From the NCBI GenBank assembly GCA_964483085.1, contig CAYZZX010000002.1, positions 1 through 64,000 of the forward strand: a DNA stretch of 64,000 nt, given 5' to 3'. How positions within the stretch are numbered: the first letter of the stretch is position 1; the number at the start of each line of letters is the position of its first letter. This stretch comes from JALHFZ01 sp964483085. GTDB lineage: Bacteria; Synergistota; Synergistia; Synergistales; Aminobacteriaceae. Under the pieces are notes generated by a model. It was not told the DNA's origin. It did not search any database and was given only the letters and a program-made list of their open reading frames with translations. Below are positions 42,776 to 50,151 of this stretch, piece by piece. Both the position numbers and the translations under genes were made by a program.

Positions 42776-43459
42776 ATGAACATTCGACTTCTGTCTCTCC
42801 TGGTGCTTTTCCTCCTCCCGGCCTTTCCTGCGACGGCAGAACCCCTTCAGGAGGCGTATATCCCTCTCTTCGCGAAATATTTCAGCGAAAAAATCCCCTC
42901 GAAAAGTATTCTTCCCGTAATAGACGGAACGGAAGAGGAGCTTCGGAGCGGCAAAATCCCCCTTCTCACCCTGTGCGTCGAGGATGCCGCTGTGGAAGGG
43001 GTACTCTATGACAGGCTGCTTCTTGTTCTGAAGGATGTCCTCTTTTCCTCCGACGATCAGGGGGTGCGTCTTCACTCCTACAGCGGGTACAAACTCACGG
43101 GCAGCATCCCGGGGGAGTCCTTCCGGGATTCCCTTGAGAAAAACATGCCCCGCTTCACCGTCACCGAACAGGAGCTACAGGACGGCACAGTCATGGTGAA
43201 GGGAGTCTATGAGCGTAAAATGACCTTCACCATCCGGGCCCTTCTCCGTCTGCGGGGAAAATATGTCATCGAAAAAAACGGAATGGCGACGATTCGTTTC
43301 GATGAATCCACAAACGACAACGCCCTGATCTCTGCAGCCGACGTCGGCCGTGCTCTGGCGAAGGCCGCGCCGGTACTCGACTTTTCATCCTTCTTTGGAA
43401 AACCCTCGGTAACCGAGGTGAGGGTTGACCACGGGATGATCTGGTTTTCTGCAAAATGA
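42776..43459 (+). CDS. Exported protein, possibly LmeA/DUF2993-like
   Basis: This 227-residue exported protein has a signal peptide (about 1-22, LLSLLVLFLLPAFPATA). The mature part is a long run of amphipathic strands (VEGVLYDRLLLVLKDVLF, GTVMVKGVYERKMTFTI). This pattern, with repeated VxV strands after short helices, is reminiscent of lipid-binding DUF2993/LmeA proteins, but I cannot confirm it. AGGGAGGA ends 6 bases before the ATG at 42776; an in-frame ATG at 42755 overlaps the NUDIX gene. It ends the xerD operon; no terminator is obvious before tRNA-Sec. Confidence 0.7.
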   Translation: MNIRLLSLLVLFLLPAFPATAEPLQEAYIPLFAKYFSEKIPSKSILPVIDGTEEELRSGKIPLLTLCVEDAAVEGVLYDRLLLVLKDVLFSSDDQGVRLHSYSGYKLTGSIPGESFRDSLEKNMPRFTVTEQELQDGTVMVKGVYERKMTFTIRALLRLRGKYVIEKNGMATIRFDESTNDNALISAADVGRALAKAAPVLDFSSFFGKPSVTEVRVDHGMIWFSAK

Positions 43460-43490
43460 AGGATTAAAGAGGGTATAAGTAAATTTTGAC

Positions 43491-43519
43491 TGGACATTTC
43501 CCTCAGAGAGAAGTACAAT
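43491..43519 (+). promoter_or_regulatory. Promoter for tRNA-Sec
   Basis: TGGACA (43491-43496), a 17-base spacer and TACAAT (43514-43519) lie 12 bases before the mature tRNA 5' end, close to consensus. Confidence 0.75.
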
Positions 43520-43531
43520 CTCACGTCAGGT

Positions 43532-43629
43532 GGAGGCGAATGTGTCCTGGTGGGCGCCCTGGACTTCAAATCCAGAGGGAGGCAGTATAGGCTGTCTCCG
43601 GTGGGTTCGATCCCCACACGCCTCCGCCA
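43532..43629 (+). tRNA. selC: Selenocysteine tRNA, anticodon UCA
   Basis: This 98-base tRNA has an acceptor stem GGAGGCG (43532-43538) with CGCCTCC (43619-43625), a G discriminator and encoded CCA (43627-43629). The anticodon stem is CTGGA/TCCAG with loop CTTCAAA, so the anticodon is TCA (43566-43568). The very long variable arm is an 8-base stem (GGAGGCAG / CTGTCTCC). The T arm is GTGGG-TTCGATC-CCCAC (43601-43617). The long variable arm, extended acceptor/T helix and UCA anticodon are specific to tRNA-Sec. The organism should therefore read some UGA codons as selenocysteine. No selenoprotein gene is visible in this window. Confidence 0.97.
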
Positions 43630-43681
43630 AACCACGCCGTACGAAGTAGCGAGATGCCTTACTTGAGAGCATATAAGAAAT

Positions 43682-43729
43682 AAAACAGAGGCCGTTCCTC
43701 TCAAGTATGAGGAGAACGGCCTCTGTTTT
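43682..43729. terminator. Bidirectional terminator between selC and a minus-strand gene
   Basis: AAAACAGAGGCCGTT (43682-43696) pairs perfectly with AACGGCCTCTGTTTT (43715-43729). The terminal A/T runs give a T-tract on both strands, so it serves tRNA-Sec transcription from the left and the small exported-protein gene from the right. Confidence 0.88.
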
Positions 43730-43770
43730 ATTCGGGGAAAGTTTACTTCTTCCTCACTTTTGGCGCGGAT

Positions 43771-44115
43771 TTACTCGATTTCGGCCTCGCCATCTTGGTT
43801 GAGGGTAATTACGGAGATTTCCATCAGATTGAATTCCGTCCATTCAAGGGCGGTACCATCCTCATCCACTACCCGGATATCCCATAATGCAACGTCCTGG
43901 GATGCGAACGTGACTGTGAGAACCATACCGTCTTTAAGAACTTCAACATCCTTCACATCATCGCCCCAATCATCGCTGGCGGACGGAGAGATGTACACAC
44001 CGTAGATGTCAACTCCCGTTTTGTTTACGAGTTTGAAATCCTGCGGCCCGGCGAGCGCGCATGAAGCCATTACAAGTACCATTATTAAAGCTGTTAACAT
44101 AATGTTTCTTTTCAA
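43771..44115 (-). CDS. Small exported protein, unknown function
   Basis: This 114-residue protein has a signal peptide (about 1-21, IMLTALIMVLVMASCALAG) and a roughly 90-residue beta-rich domain with the pattern FKLVNKTGVDIYGVYISPS, SDDWGDDVKDVEVL and WDIRVVDEDGTALEW. I have seen this small domain type in exported proteins of other bacteria, without a firm function. Start choice: TTG 44115 (MKRNIMLTAL). A TTG at 44151 would sit at the predicted transcription start, so it is unlikely. The gene has its own near-consensus promoter and a terminator and is therefore a single-gene transcript. Confidence 0.72.
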   Translation of the reverse strand: MKRNIMLTALIMVLVMASCALAGPQDFKLVNKTGVDIYGVYISPSASDDWGDDVKDVEVLKDGMVLTVTFASQDVALWDIRVVDEDGTALEWTEFNLMEISVITLNQDGEAEIE

Positions 44116-44156
44116 AGTGAAAACAGTCCCTTCAATATATGATTTTTTCAATAGGA

Positions 44157-44184
44157 ATTATACCAGAAAGCCTCCGCAAGTCAA
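44157..44184 (-). promoter_or_regulatory. Near-consensus sigma-70 promoter for the small exported protein
   Basis: On the minus strand, TTGACT (44184-44179), a 16-base spacer and TATAAT (44162-44157) lie 41 bases upstream of the preferred start. It is among the best promoter matches I noticed in the window. Confidence 0.8.
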
Positions 44185-44240
44185 AAGCGTGAGTTTTACA
44201 AATGTGAATAATCCTGTTGATCTTGGACCTAATTCGTCAA

Positions 44241-44268
44241 TTACGACAATTTTCCTCCATGGTACAAT
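44241..44268 (+). promoter_or_regulatory. Putative promoter for pcm-queT
   Basis: TTACGA (44241-44246), a 16-base spacer and TACAAT (44263-44268) lie 34 bases before the pcm ATG and about 60 bases from the divergent minus-strand promoter. Confidence 0.45.
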
Positions 44269-44302
44269 AATTGCTACATACCCGTCAGGAGGTGTACTAC
44301 CC

Positions 44303-44953
44303 ATGGATTCCTGGAAACTTGATGCGGAGCAGATGGTTCGCGAACAGATCATGGCAAGGGGCATCGCCTGGAAGCCGGTACTCGAGGCCATGGGTTCCGT
44401 GCCCCGCCATCTATTTCTTGAAAAACCTCTCGACAGAAGCGCCTGGATTGACAGCCCTCTTCCCATCGGAGACGACCAGACTATCTCCCAGCCCTACATG
44501 GTCGCCCGGATGACGGAGCTTCTCGCTCCACAGCCGGGGGACGCCATTCTCGAGATCGGTACCGGATCGGGCTACCAGACGGCAGTACTGGCCGCCCTCG
44601 GTGCGAAGGTGACCTCCATGGAACGGATCCGGTCTCTCGCCGACCGATCAAGGGAAAAGCTCGGTGAATTGGGATATTCGGTGTCCGTCCTGTGGCACGA
44701 CGGACGGCAAAAGCCGGAAAAACCGGACCTCTTTTCAGGAGTCTTGGTCACCGCTGCCGTTGATACGCTGGTGGAGTGGTGGTCTGAAGTGCTCTTGCCG
44801 GGAGGACGGCTTGTTGCGCCCCTCAGGGTGGCCTCGGGCAGTGAGCGGCTCTTTCAGCGAATAAAACAGGCAGAGGAAGTCTTTGAGGACTCCTGGCACG
44901 AGTACTGCCGTTTCGTACCCCTTCTCAAGGGGAGGGCCGATGGGCGTCCGTAA
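44303..44953 (+). CDS. pcm: Protein-L-isoaspartate O-methyltransferase
   Basis: Pcm methylates isoaspartyl residues so that damaged proteins can be repaired; the by-product is S-adenosylhomocysteine. The 216-residue protein has the SAM-binding motif LEIGTGSGYQTAVLAALG (about 81-98), the upstream PLPIGDDQTISQPYMVARM signature (about 53-71) and a conserved LVTAAVDT. I chose ATG 44303 because AGGAGGT lies 9 bases upstream; the frame is open further upstream but that part is noncoding and overlaps a divergent promoter. It overlaps queT by 14 bases. Confidence 0.93.
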   Translation: MDSWKLDAEQMVREQIMARGIAWKPVLEAMGSVPRHLFLEKPLDRSAWIDSPLPIGDDQTISQPYMVARMTELLAPQPGDAILEIGTGSGYQTAVLAALGAKVTSMERIRSLADRSREKLGELGYSVSVLWHDGRQKPEKPDLFSGVLVTAAVDTLVEWWSEVLLPGGRLVAPLRVASGSERLFQRIKQAEEVFEDSWHEYCRFVPLLKGRADGRP

Positions 44954-45413
44954 GGTCGCCCTCGCCGGAGTAATCGCCGGGGCCTACATAGCAGTGACTT
45001 TTCTCTTCGCTCCCCTGTCATACGGCATGGTCCAGATACGGATCTCCGAGGCATTGACGCTGCTGCCGTTTCTTTTTCCCGAGGCAGTTTTAGGTCTATT
45101 TGCAGGGTGTCTGCTTGCGAATTTTGCCGGAGGCTTCGGCCTTGCCGACGTGATCTTCGGCAGCACGGCGACCCTCGCTGCAGCAATGCTGACCGCACGG
45201 ATGCCCACGGTGTTTCTCGCAGCCCTCCCTCCCGTAGTGATTAACATGGTGGTGGTCGGGGGGTACCTTTCCGTCCTGCTGGACGTACCCCTTCTTCTCT
45301 CCATGACGTACGTCGGAGCGGGGGAGAGCATCGCCTGCTTTCTTCTCGGAATACCCCTGGTGCTCATGCTGCAGCGGAGAATGAAAAAGGGCGGGAAATT
45401 TCCCGCCCTGTAG
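44940..45413 (+). CDS. queT: QueT-family (ECF-type) transporter
   Basis: This 157-residue integral membrane protein has five to six hydrophobic helices (starting VALAGVIAGAYIAVTFLF). The conserved YGMVQIRISEALTLLPFLFPEA segment (about 26-47, in parts) is characteristic of QueT, an ECF substrate-binding subunit for queuosine precursors. The ATG at 44940 lies inside the end of pcm. A terminator-like palindrome overlaps the last codons. No preQ1 riboswitch is seen because the gene is in an operon. The ECF energising components are not in the window. Confidence 0.85.
   Translation: MGVRKVALAGVIAGAYIAVTFLFAPLSYGMVQIRISEALTLLPFLFPEAVLGLFAGCLLANFAGGFGLADVIFGSTATLAAAMLTARMPTVFLAALPPVVINMVVVGGYLSVLLDVPLLLSMTYVGAGESIACFLLGIPLVLMLQRRMKKGGKFPAL
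45388..45409. terminator. Terminator palindrome overlapping the 3' end of queT
   Basis: AGGGCGGGAAATTTCCCGCCCT (read in two 11-base halves; perfect palindrome) encodes the last queT residues. On the minus strand it is followed by TTTTTC, so it should terminate cysS transcription; on the plus strand the T-run is interrupted. Confidence 0.75.
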
Positions 45414-45422
45414 ATTTTCTTC

Positions 45423-46832
45423 TTATCCTTTTCGTTTCCACTTCGTGCCCTGGGGGGTATCCTCAAGAAGAATCCCCCGGGCGGTGAGGCTGTCCCGGAT
45501 TTCATCGGAACGGCTGAAATTCCGTTCCCGCCGGGCGGCTTCGCGTTCTTTCAGAAGGTTTTCAATCTCCTCTTCGTCTCCGTGAGCATCTTCCTCATCG
45601 ATTCCGATGATGCCGAGGATTGAATCCACAGTGCGCAGAAACTGTTCTGCCCTCTCGAGGGAGGACTCGTCGGGTTCAGCGGTCTCCTTCAGGAAGGTAT
45701 TGATCCCCTTCACGCCTTCGAAGATGATCCCGAGGGCGGCGGCGGTATTGAAGTCGTCGTCCATGGCCTCCTGGAATCGGCTTTTCAGCCCGTCGAGAAG
45801 GGTGGTGAGTTCGGCTGCGCCCTCTTTGTTTCCGGGGTTTTTCTTTGCGTACTGAAGATTGGACCAGCAGTTTTCGAGACGCTCCACGGCGCTTTGAGCC
45901 TGGATGAGGCTCTCCTCGGTGAAGTTGATGGGGGAGCGGTAATGAGCGCTGAGCATGAAGAAGCGGATCGCCCGTGGAGGAAATTTCTCAAGGGCTGCCC
46001 GGGCGGTGAGAAAATTGCCCAGAGACTTCGACATCTTCTCTTTATCGATGAGGAGAAAGCCGTTGTGAATCCAGTATTTTGCGAAGGTCTTTCCCGTGGC
46101 GGCCTCGGCCTGGGCGATCTCATTCTCATGATGAGGAAAGGTGAGGTCCGTCCCTCCTGAATGGATATCGAGGGTTGAACCGAGATATTTCATTGACATG
46201 GCGCTGCATTCGATATGCCACCCCGGGCGGCCCTCCCCCCAGGGGCTCGGCCAGGAGGGTTCCCCCTCCTTTTTCGACTTCCAGAGGACGAAGTCGAGGG
46301 GGTGCCTCTTCTGTTCGTTCACATCGGTCCGCGCTGCGGACTGAAGATCCTCGAGGCTCTGTTTCGCGAGAACACCGTAGGCGGGGAAACTCGCCACATC
46401 GAAGAAGACGTCTCCGTTCACTTCGTAGGCATGGCCTTTCTCAATGAGGGTGGAGACGAGGTCGATGATCTCCGTCATATGCTCCGTGGCTTTCGGGGCA
46501 TGGGTCGGCCTGCGCACTCCCAGAGCGTCGGCGTCGCGGTAGTATTCAGCGATGAAGCGGTCCGCCAGCTCTGAGACGGAAATTCCCTCCTCGTTGGCCC
46601 GGTTGATCATCTTGTCGTCGATATCCGTGAAGTTCTGGACAAAGGTAACTTCGTATCCGGAGTATTCAAAATACCGCCGAAGGGTGTCAAAGACGATGAA
46701 CGGGCGGGCGTTGCCGATGTGGAAAAAGTCATACACCGTGGGACCGCAGCTGTAAAAGCCCACGTGCCCCTCATGGACGGGCACAAAAGGTTCTTTGGTC
46801 CTTGTAAGATCATTGTAGAGCACCATACTCAT
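45423..46832 (-). CDS. cysS: Cysteinyl-tRNA synthetase
   Basis: CysS charges tRNA-Cys. The 469-residue class I enzyme has the HIGH-type motif in FFHIGNARP (about 36-44) and the KMSKS motif in EKMSKSLGNF (about 268). The zinc-binding residues are in YSCGPTVYD, GWHIECSAMS and HHENEIAQ. GGAGGT precedes the ATG at 46832 by 6 bases. A minus-strand TATAAT at 46868-46863 is a likely -10. It is the only minus-strand housekeeping gene in this part of the window, convergent with queT and divergent from uvrC. Confidence 0.98.
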   Translation of the reverse strand: MSMVLYNDLTRTKEPFVPVHEGHVGFYSCGPTVYDFFHIGNARPFIVFDTLRRYFEYSGYEVTFVQNFTDIDDKMINRANEEGISVSELADRFIAEYYRDADALGVRRPTHAPKATEHMTEIIDLVSTLIEKGHAYEVNGDVFFDVASFPAYGVLAKQSLEDLQSAARTDVNEQKRHPLDFVLWKSKKEGEPSWPSPWGEGRPGWHIECSAMSMKYLGSTLDIHSGGTDLTFPHHENEIAQAEAATGKTFAKYWIHNGFLLIDKEKMSKSLGNFLTARAALEKFPPRAIRFFMLSAHYRSPINFTEESLIQAQSAVERLENCWSNLQYAKKNPGNKEGAAELTTLLDGLKSRFQEAMDDDFNTAAALGIIFEGVKGINTFLKETAEPDESSLERAEQFLRTVDSILGIIGIDEEDAHGDEEEIENLLKEREAARRERNFSRSDEIRDSLTARGILLEDTPQGTKWKRKG

Positions 46833-46918
46833 GGTGGCACCTCCGATTCTTTGTTATTCCAGATTATAGCGTAAAATAGTATGATATGGACCATAAATTG
46901 ATATTTCAGGAGGAAAAA

Positions 46919-48409
46919 GTGACTCAAGAAGCCGTAAAGAAGCTGCTCAAAAACCTTCCCGATCGTCCCGGCATCTATCTGATGCGGGATGATACCGGTA
47001 CGGTAATTTATATAGGGAAGGCGAAATCACTGAAAAAGAGGGTTTCCTCCTATTTTCGCCACAACTCCTTCGCCTCCTCCCGTCTGAGAAAGCTTGTGGA
47101 TTCCATCGCGGATATTTCGGTGATCCGTACGGAGTCCGAGGTGGAAGCCCTCATTCTCGAGGCGAAGCTGATACGGAAATACCGCCCCTTCTTCAATATC
47201 GCTCTCAAGATGTCGGATAAATACCCCTATATCAAGATCACGGAGGGGCCTTTTCCGCGGATCGTGGTGACCCGGCAGAAGGGGAAGGATAACGCCCTGT
47301 ACTTCGGTCCCTACGTGAATGTCGGAGACGTTCGATCCCTTCTCCGGCTGATTGAGCGCTACTTTCCCCTGCGCATCTGCACCCGGGATATTGACCCCGA
47401 AGCCGCGGCGAAAAAGAACGTCCGTCCGTGCCTTCATTATTCCCTCGGGCGGTGCCTTGGACCCTGCGGCGGGCTTGTAACCCCTTCAGTTTATCAGGAA
47501 AGGGTGGATGATGTCATCCTTCTGCTGCAGGGGCAGTCGTCGGAGGTGGTGGAGCGCCTTCGACGACGGATGGACAAAGCGGCGCGGAACCTCGCCTTCG
47601 AGGAGGCGGGGCGGGTTCGAGACACCATCAGGGCGATATGGCGGATCACCCGTCAGCGGATCACCTCTCCTCTTCGGGAGGATTTCGACGGCGACATGTG
47701 GCAGTGCCTGAACCGCCTTCAGCAGCTTCTCGGCATGTCAGTCCTCCCCTGGCGGATCGACGGTTTCGATATCTCTCACATGTCGGGGAAGGAGACCTAC
47801 GGCGTAGTGGTGGTCTTTGAACAGGGAGTGCCGAACCGCTCCCTCTACCGGCGCTTCAAGATCAGGACTGTGGAGGGTGTGGACGACTTCCGCTCCATTC
47901 AGGAGACGGTCTCCCGCCGGTACGGACAGACGCTGAAGGGGAACGAGCCTACGCCCCAGCTGGTGCTGATTGACGGCGGCCCGATTCAGCTTGAATTTGC
48001 GAAAAAGGCCCTTGAAGATCTCGGCCTGGCCGAACTCACCGTGGTCTCACTGGCGAAAGAGGAGGAACTGATATACCATAGCAGTGGAACGGAACCTCTG
48101 CGGCTCGATTTTTCAGATTCCGCCCTGCGCCTGCTTCAACGGGTGAGGGATGAATCTCACCGGTTTGCGGTGGAAAGCCACAGATCCTCCCGATCCTCCC
48201 GCCTTCGACGCTCACTGCTTGAAGATATCCCCGGCATCGGAAAGCACAGGACGGCCCAGCTTCTCGGCAGGTTCGGCAGCGCGCGGAATATCCTGAACCT
48301 CTCGGCGGAGGAGCTTTCATCCGTTCCCGGAATCGGCCCGAAACTTGCCGGTCAGATACTTTCCTTTTTGAAGGAGAATGCTCATGGCCCTGCCAAAGAG
48401 AAAGATTGA
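46919..48409 (+). CDS. uvrC: Excinuclease ABC subunit C, short form
   Basis: UvrC makes both incisions in nucleotide excision repair. From GTG 46919 (AGGAGG 5 bases upstream) the protein has 496 residues, about 100 fewer than usual. The GIY-YIG domain (PGIYLMRDDTGTVIYIGKAKSLKKR in parts, about 15-40), Cys-rich region (RPCLHYSLGRCLGPC), UVR helix (about 215-240), RNase-H-like half (DGFDISHMSGKETYG, LVLIDGGPIQLEF, RVRDESHRFA) and HhH tail are all present. What is missing is the segment between the UVR helix and DGFDISH. It overlaps ribD by 26 bases. An ATG at 46886 is an alternative start. Confidence 0.94.
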   Translation: MTQEAVKKLLKNLPDRPGIYLMRDDTGTVIYIGKAKSLKKRVSSYFRHNSFASSRLRKLVDSIADISVIRTESEVEALILEAKLIRKYRPFFNIALKMSDKYPYIKITEGPFPRIVVTRQKGKDNALYFGPYVNVGDVRSLLRLIERYFPLRICTRDIDPEAAAKKNVRPCLHYSLGRCLGPCGGLVTPSVYQERVDDVILLLQGQSSEVVERLRRRMDKAARNLAFEEAGRVRDTIRAIWRITRQRITSPLREDFDGDMWQCLNRLQQLLGMSVLPWRIDGFDISHMSGKETYGVVVVFEQGVPNRSLYRRFKIRTVEGVDDFRSIQETVSRRYGQTLKGNEPTPQLVLIDGGPIQLEFAKKALEDLGLAELTVVSLAKEEELIYHSSGTEPLRLDFSDSALRLLQRVRDESHRFAVESHRSSRSSRLRRSLLEDIPGIGKHRTAQLLGRFGSARNILNLSAEELSSVPGIGPKLAGQILSFLKENAHGPAKEKD

Positions 48410-49484
48410 CGAATACTATATGCACGGCGCTCTCAGTTTGGCCCTGCGGGGAACGGGAAAAGTCTCTCCCAACCCTCTGGTAGGGTGCGTTGTGGTGAAG
48501 GATGGATCGGTTATCTCCCGAGGGTGGCACCGGAGTGTCGGCCTGCCCCATGCCGAGGCCATGGCCCTTGAGGGGGGAGAGAACTTTCAGGGGGCGACAC
48601 TCTATGTGAACCTCGAACCCTGCTCTCACAGGGGCAAGACCCCGCCCTGCGCCCCTCTCATCGCTGAAAGAGGAATCACCCGGGTAGTCGCAGGCATGGT
48701 TGATCCGGACCCAAGAGTGCAGGGGAGGGGACTGAACCTCCTTCGCGAAAGCGGAGTCGACGTGGAGACCGGAGTGCTTGAACCGGAATGCCGGTGGCTC
48801 AATCGGGGCTTTCTCCGGAAGAATACCCTCGGAAGGCCCTGGGTGACCGTCAAAGGTGCGCTGAGCCTCGACGGAGGGATGGCCCTCGAAAGCGGAGAGA
48901 GTAAATGGATTACCGGTCCCTCCGCCCGGTCGATGGGGCACCTTCTCCGGGCAGAATCGGATGCCATCCTCATCGGCGCCGGTACTGCCGCCCGGGACGA
49001 CCCGGAGCTTACGGTCCGCTCCACCTGGGGCAGATCACCTCTGAGGGTGCTTCTTGACTCCCAATTTTCCCTGCCTGAGAGCGCAAAGATGTACGGAAGG
49101 GGAACTCTGGTGGTGACGGACGGATCGGAAGACGAAGAAAAAAGGGCCTCTGCCCGAAGGGCCGGAATGGAATTGCTAGCCGCCCCGGGTGAAAGGGGAG
49201 GCCTTTCTCTGTCCGTTCTCCTCTCCGCTCTGGCAGACCGGGGGATATCGACCCTTCTCGTTGAAGGGGGCCCGAAGGTCATCGCCTCATTCTTTCGGGA
49301 GAAGCTTGTGGACTCGGTCTCTCTCTTCGTCTCTCCCCGGATCATGGGGGGAAATCTTCCCTTTTCAGGGGATCTTTCCTTCTCCGCCATGGAGGAGACC
49401 ATCATGCTGAAAAACACCTCCGTAAAAGAAATCGGAAGAGATTTTCTTATAGAAGGAGTACCGGCGTGTTCACCGGCCTTGTAG
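48384..49484 (+). CDS. ribD: Bifunctional riboflavin deaminase/reductase RibD
   Basis: RibD performs the deamination and reduction steps after GTP cyclohydrolase II. The 366-residue protein has an N-terminal cytidine-deaminase-like domain with zinc motif LPHAEAMAL and PCSHRGKTPPC (about 50-85), and a C-terminal reductase domain with VEGGPKVIASFF (about 293). I chose ATG 48384 (AAGGAG 7 bases upstream) over an in-frame ATG at 48378. No FMN riboswitch is seen, because the gene begins inside uvrC. It heads the ribD-ribE-ribBA-ribH run. Confidence 0.96.
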   Translation: MALPKRKIDEYYMHGALSLALRGTGKVSPNPLVGCVVVKDGSVISRGWHRSVGLPHAEAMALEGGENFQGATLYVNLEPCSHRGKTPPCAPLIAERGITRVVAGMVDPDPRVQGRGLNLLRESGVDVETGVLEPECRWLNRGFLRKNTLGRPWVTVKGALSLDGGMALESGESKWITGPSARSMGHLLRAESDAILIGAGTAARDDPELTVRSTWGRSPLRVLLDSQFSLPESAKMYGRGTLVVTDGSEDEEKRASARRAGMELLAAPGERGGLSLSVLLSALADRGISTLLVEGGPKVIASFFREKLVDSVSLFVSPRIMGGNLPFSGDLSFSAMEETIMLKNTSVKEIGRDFLIEGVPACSPAL

Positions 49485-50074
49485 AGTCCGTCGGCTCGGT
49501 GGTCCTCTTCCGCCGCAGGGGAGAGTATTATGAGCTTTCAATCCGTTCTGAGGATATCGGTGGCGCCCTTCTTCCCGGCCAATCCGTGGCCGTCTCCGGA
49601 GCCTGCCTTACCGTCTCCTCCCGGAAGGGAATTCTTTTTTCTGCGGATATTCTTCCCGAGACGGTGAAGAAGACAAAATTCTCGACCCTTCGGCCCGGAG
49701 CACGGGTCAATCTCGAGAGAGCTCTTTCAGCTCAGGGGCGTTTCGACGGCCATATGGTGACGGGGCATATCGACGGCACGGCCCGGGTAGAGGGGATCTC
49801 CCGCGGAACGGAGGGGCATATACTGACCCTTCACATTCCCGATGATCTCGGAGCCCTCGTGGTTCCCAGAGGGTCCATCTCTGTGGACGGGGTCAGCCTG
49901 ACCGTGGCGGAATTTGACTCCGGCCTGTGCAGAATCAGCATCATTCCCACAACGCTGAAGGCCACTACCCTCGGCGAGCTGCAGACCGGGGACAGAGTCA
50001 ATATAGAAACGGATATTCTCGGCAAATATGTATTTCGTTATTTTGAAGGAAAGACCGGAGAAACCCTGCCGTAA
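49466..50074 (+). CDS. ribE: Riboflavin synthase alpha chain
   Basis: RibE dismutates two 6,7-dimethyl-8-ribityllumazine molecules to riboflavin. The 202-residue protein has the two lumazine-binding repeats: MFTGLVESVG ... VSGACLTV and FDGHMVTGHIDGTARV ... VDGVSLTVAEFD. The GTG start overlaps the ribD end by 19 bases and gives the classic MFTGLVE N-terminus. A 77-base gap separates it from ribBA. Confidence 0.96.
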   Translation: MFTGLVESVGSVVLFRRRGEYYELSIRSEDIGGALLPGQSVAVSGACLTVSSRKGILFSADILPETVKKTKFSTLRPGARVNLERALSAQGRFDGHMVTGHIDGTARVEGISRGTEGHILTLHIPDDLGALVVPRGSISVDGVSLTVAEFDSGLCRISIIPTTLKATTLGELQTGDRVNIETDILGKYVFRYFEGKTGETLP

Positions 50075-50151
50075 AAGGCATCGCAGGCGACGGCAGAGTT
50101 GCAGGCCCCCGGTTTTCGGGGAAGAACTCCGGAAGGACAGGAGGACATCTT

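Noticed and set aside
44269..44939. preQ1 riboswitch for queT
   Set aside because: queT begins inside pcm; the short pcm leader shows no preQ1 aptamer pattern.
46919..48384. FMN riboswitch expected before the riboflavin genes
   Set aside because: ribD starts inside uvrC with a 26-base overlap and there is no noncoding leader; the 77-base ribE-ribBA gap lacks the conserved FMN-aptamer elements.
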